This document shows, in pieces, positions 47,565 through 49,634 of a stretch of DNA of 49,634 nucleotides (positions are counted from its first letter, which is position 1; the number at the start of each line of letters is the position of its first letter). The stretch is from the NCBI GenBank assembly GCA_903851445.1, contig CAINOH010000014.1, positions 1 through 49,634 of the forward strand, written 5' to 3'. The DNA is from an uncultured Microcaldota archaeon (GTDB lineage: Archaea; Micrarchaeota; Micrarchaeia; Norongarragalinales; CAINOH01). Below the pieces are notes generated by a model that was given only the letters and a program-made list of their open reading frames with translations, did not search any database and was not told where the DNA came from. The position numbers and the translations under genes are program-made.

Positions 47565-47723
47565 CTAATCTGCCTTGAAGATTTCTATTGCGCTTGGGAA
47601 AGTAGAACCGCACTTCCTGCAGGTCCAGGAAATCAGCGAGCCCGCGACTTGGTCGGGAAAAAGGTCGTCCGAGCCGCAGTTGGGGCAGAGCTTGTCAACG
47701 GTTTTTCCTTTTGTGGAGTCCAT
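47565..47723 (-). CDS. Small zinc-ribbon protein, paralogue of the next gene
   Basis: 52 residues: MDSTKGKTVDKLCPNCGSDD, then FPDQVAGSLISWTCRKCGST. Nearly the whole chain is the ribbon. CPxCxSxDxxPDQVxGxxxSWTCxxCGxxFP is shared with the 114-residue protein at 47169-47513, so they are tandem duplicates that diverged in their tails. It starts 56 nt after rps10 and lies 51 nt before the paralogue. Confidence 0.75.
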   Translation of the reverse strand: MDSTKGKTVDKLCPNCGSDDLFPDQVAGSLISWTCRKCGSTFPSAIEIFKAD

Positions 47724-47779
47724 GCTATCAGCTATACAGTTGAATAAATAAAAAAGAGGGGGGAACTCTTGGAAAGACT

Positions 47780-48085
47780 TTATCCAAGGGTCATTTCGAC
47801 GTGCACGGAATCGGGTATCTTGATGCGCATGATGTCGCGCAGCACGCGGTCGTCAGCGGTGACTTCGATGAGGCGCTTGTGTATGCGCATCTGCCACTTC
47901 TCGTAAGTGTCCGAGCCGTCGCCGCAGGGCGTCTTGCGCGTTGAGATGGATAGGACCTTGGTTGGCAGCGGGATGGGGCCGCGCATGGCGACTCCTGACT
48001 TGTTCGCTATCTCCTTTATGTCCTTGCACACCTGGTCAAGATCCCCGAAATTCTGCGACTGTAACTTGATTCTTGCTTTACCCAT
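47780..48085 (-). CDS. rps10: Ribosomal protein S10 (uS10)
   Basis: 101 residues, full length. ARIKLQSQNFGDLDQVCKDI, then MRGPIPLPTKVLSISTRKTP, and YEKWQMRIHKRLIEVTADDR are the conserved archaeal/eukaryotic S20/S10 segments. It is part of the 30S head. ACAGAGGTT lies upstream of the ATG. EF-1 alpha directly precedes it, the classical archaeal order. Confidence 0.97.
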   Translation of the reverse strand: MGKARIKLQSQNFGDLDQVCKDIKEIANKSGVAMRGPIPLPTKVLSISTRKTPCGDGSDTYEKWQMRIHKRLIEVTADDRVLRDIMRIKIPDSVHVEMTLG

Positions 48086-48149
48086 AGAAAAGAAACCTCT
48101 GTAAAAACATAAAAAATGAAAGAAAGGGGGATTGTGCCCCTGTTTTCAC

Positions 48150-49421
48150 TTAAGCCTTCTTGGGCACCACGTCGAGGATTACTCCTGCTGCAACGGTCTG
48201 TCCCATGTCGCGCATGGCAAAGCGTCCCAGGGCGGGGTAGTCCGAGTATTTCTCGGCACACACCGGCCTTGTGGGCTTTATCATGACAACTGCAACGTCA
48301 CCGGTCTTGAGGAAGTCAAGCCCCTCCTTGACCGGCTGTCCGGTCTTGGGGTCCTTCTTCTCGAGGATGTCGGTGATGGTGCACGCAAGCTGCGCAGTGT
48401 GCAGGTGGAACACTGGCGTGTAGTTCCTGCCAATTGCAGTCGGATGGTTCAGAATCACTATCTGGGCCTTGAAGGACTCTACAACGAGCGGCGGGTTTGC
48501 AGGAATTCCTACGACGTCTCCGCGCTTGATGGCCTTCTTGTCAACTCCCTTGAGGGTGAAGCCGATGTTGTCACCTGGGATTGCCTCGGTGAGGGCCTGG
48601 TGGTGCATCTCGATGCTCTTGACCTCGCCAATGAGCCCCTCGGGCATGACGATGACCTGGGTGTTGGGCTTGAGGATGCCTGACTCGACACGCCCGACTG
48701 GAACAGTGCCCTGTCCGGTAATCGTGAAGATTTCCTGGATTGGGATGCGCAGCGGCTTGTCAGTCGGCTTCTTGGGCTCGATGAGCGCGTTGAACGCCTC
48801 GAGAAGGGTCGGGCCCGAATACCACGGGGTCTTGTCGCTCCTCTTTACGATGTTGTCTCCCATGTACGCCGAGTAGGGTATGAAGGGTATTGCGTCGGTC
48901 TTGTAGCCCATTGGCTTGAGCTTTGCGATGAGCTCGGTCTTGGTCTTCTCGTACGCCTGGTGGTCGTAGTTTACCGCATCCATCTTGTTGATTCCGATGA
49001 TGAACTGGCTCACTCCAAGCACTTTCAGAAGGAATGCGTGCTCGATGGTCTGCGCCTGGATTCCTTCCTTCGCGGAACACACGAGGACGGCGGCATCAGC
49101 CTGTGATGCGCCGGTAATCATGTTCTTTACGAAGTCCTTGTGGCCAGGAGCGTCGATGATTGTGAAGTAGTACTTCTGGGTGTTGAAGTCCCTGTGGGCG
49201 ATGTCAATCGTGACTCCGCGCTCGCGCTCCTCCTTGAGCTGGTCCATCGCGAAAGCGAACTCGAAGGTCGCCTTTCCGAGCTTCGCAGCCTCTTCCTTGA
49301 GCTTGCGAAGGTCGTTCTCGCTGAGTGCGCCGGTGTCGTAAAGGATACGACCGACTGTGGTTGACTTTCCGTGGTCAACGTGGCCGACGAAGATCAAATT
49401 CAGGTGTGGTTTGGCTGCCAT
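48150..49421 (-). CDS. tuf: Translation elongation factor 1 alpha
   Basis: 423 residues. GTPase motifs GHVDHGKST (13-21), DAPGHKDF, and NKMD; the [11 protein letters not shown] switch is typical. The beta-barrel domains II and III contain VGRVESGIL and [16 protein letters not shown]. It delivers aminoacyl-tRNA to the ribosome. A strong GGAGGTAA lies 6 nt before the ATG. The mRNA leader is long if the TATA box at ~49610 is used. rps10 follows after 64 nt. Confidence 0.98.
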   Translation of the reverse strand: MAAKPHLNLIFVGHVDHGKSTTVGRILYDTGALSENDLRKLKEEAAKLGKATFEFAFAMDQLKEERERGVTIDIAHRDFNTQKYYFTIIDAPGHKDFVKNMITGASQADAAVLVCSAKEGIQAQTIEHAFLLKVLGVSQFIIGINKMDAVNYDHQAYEKTKTELIAKLKPMGYKTDAIPFIPYSAYMGDNIVKRSDKTPWYSGPTLLEAFNALIEPKKPTDKPLRIPIQEIFTITGQGTVPVGRVESGILKPNTQVIVMPEGLIGEVKSIEMHHQALTEAIPGDNIGFTLKGVDKKAIKRGDVVGIPANPPLVVESFKAQIVILNHPTAIGRNYTPVFHLHTAQLACTITDILEKKDPKTGQPVKEGLDFLKTGDVAVVMIKPTRPVCAEKYSDYPALGRFAMRDMGQTVAAGVILDVVPKKA

Positions 49422-49427
49422 ACTAAA

Positions 49428-49435
49428 TTACCTCC
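49428..49435 (-). promoter_or_regulatory. Strong ribosome binding site of EF-1 alpha
   Basis: GGAGGTAA on the minus strand, 6 nt before the ATG. It is the most complete Shine-Dalgarno sequence seen in this window and fits a highly expressed gene with a leader, unlike the many leaderless genes here. Confidence 0.75.
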
Positions 49436-49603
49436 AAAAACTGTGATTGTAAAAGCCAAAAGACTGGCAATAAACATGGTCATTTCAGGACTTGATGAAA
49501 CCCCGATTACCCACCAAGGTTGTATAGGGCGGTTGAGTAAAAAATAGCCATTTTGAGCCTGTCTGCTATTCGCCCTCTGATGAGTATCATTACAATGCCT
49601 AAA

Positions 49604-49618
49604 GAGATTTAAAAAGGT
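49604..49618 (-). promoter_or_regulatory. BRE/TATA-like promoter upstream of EF-1 alpha
   Basis: On the minus strand ACCTTTTTAAATCTC. It would start transcription near 49580, giving a leader of about 155 nt. The 213-bp region 49422-49634 contains no gene; a nearer TATA candidate is TGTTTATTG around 49470. Confidence 0.4.
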
Positions 49619-49634
49619 TTTTGATTTTTCGGCT

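Overview
This window is archaeal. It carries EF-1 alpha directly upstream of ribosomal protein S10, a prefoldin beta subunit, a Pcc1-type KEOPS subunit, an RtcB tRNA ligase with an intein, a tRNA-Leu with an intron at the archaeal 37/38 position, and the archaea-type purine enzyme PurP. Many genes have a TATA-like box about 22-28 nt before the start codon, which suggests leaderless transcripts; others have GGTGA/GGAGG ribosome binding sites. GC content is moderate to high except in a few islands. The mix of reduced, Cys-rich surface proteins and divergent versions of archaeal core genes suggests a DPANN-type archaeon (for example Diapherotrites or Micrarchaeota). That placement is inference.

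Layout. 1-8.8 kb: the end of a Pro/Thr-rich surface protein, a DRG GTPase, tRNA-Leu, an MFS transporter, an ECF-type S component, a metallo-beta-lactamase hydrolase, TspO, a Nudix hydrolase, a Yip1-like membrane protein behind a possible leaderless mini-ORF, and a membrane-anchored protein with EGF/tenascin-type repeats. 8.9-11.4 kb: a zinc/manganese ABC importer (binding lipoprotein, ATPase, permease). 11.8-24.3 kb, minus strand: a purine operon transcribed in the order purB, purP, two small duplicated membrane proteins, a divergent purP, purA, purC, purE (class II), a double-length purS, purL, purQ, purM and a short TrmI-like methyltransferase. Gaps are 39 nt or less, and a leaderless promoter lies in front of purB.

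24.4-34 kb is an accessory, cell-surface region. It starts at tRNA-Thr with a 66-67 bp direct repeat that brackets a membrane-anchored transglutaminase-like protein and a transposase remnant. It continues with a Cys-rich lipoprotein, a tiny Cys protein overlapping it, a beta-propeller lipoprotein behind a palindromic site, a UPF0132-like membrane protein and a ~950-residue transglutaminase-like surface protein.

34-38.4 kb: rtcB (482-residue intein inserted immediately before a metal-binding Cys) followed within 7 nt by a minimal nucleotidyltransferase and then by a catalytically dead-looking nucleotidyltransferase paralogue fused to a helix-turn-helix-like tail. I consider this RNA-ligase/nucleotidyltransferase operon the best candidate for an undescribed system. 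38.5-49.6 kb: a membrane S16 (Lon-like) protease, a SpoIIM-family protein, an EamA-like protein, a DHH phosphoesterase, prefoldin/Pcc1, a degenerate Nudix protein, TrpB2 with a winged-helix regulator, a JAMM protease, tRNA-Ser, paired zinc-ribbon proteins, S10 and EF-1 alpha.
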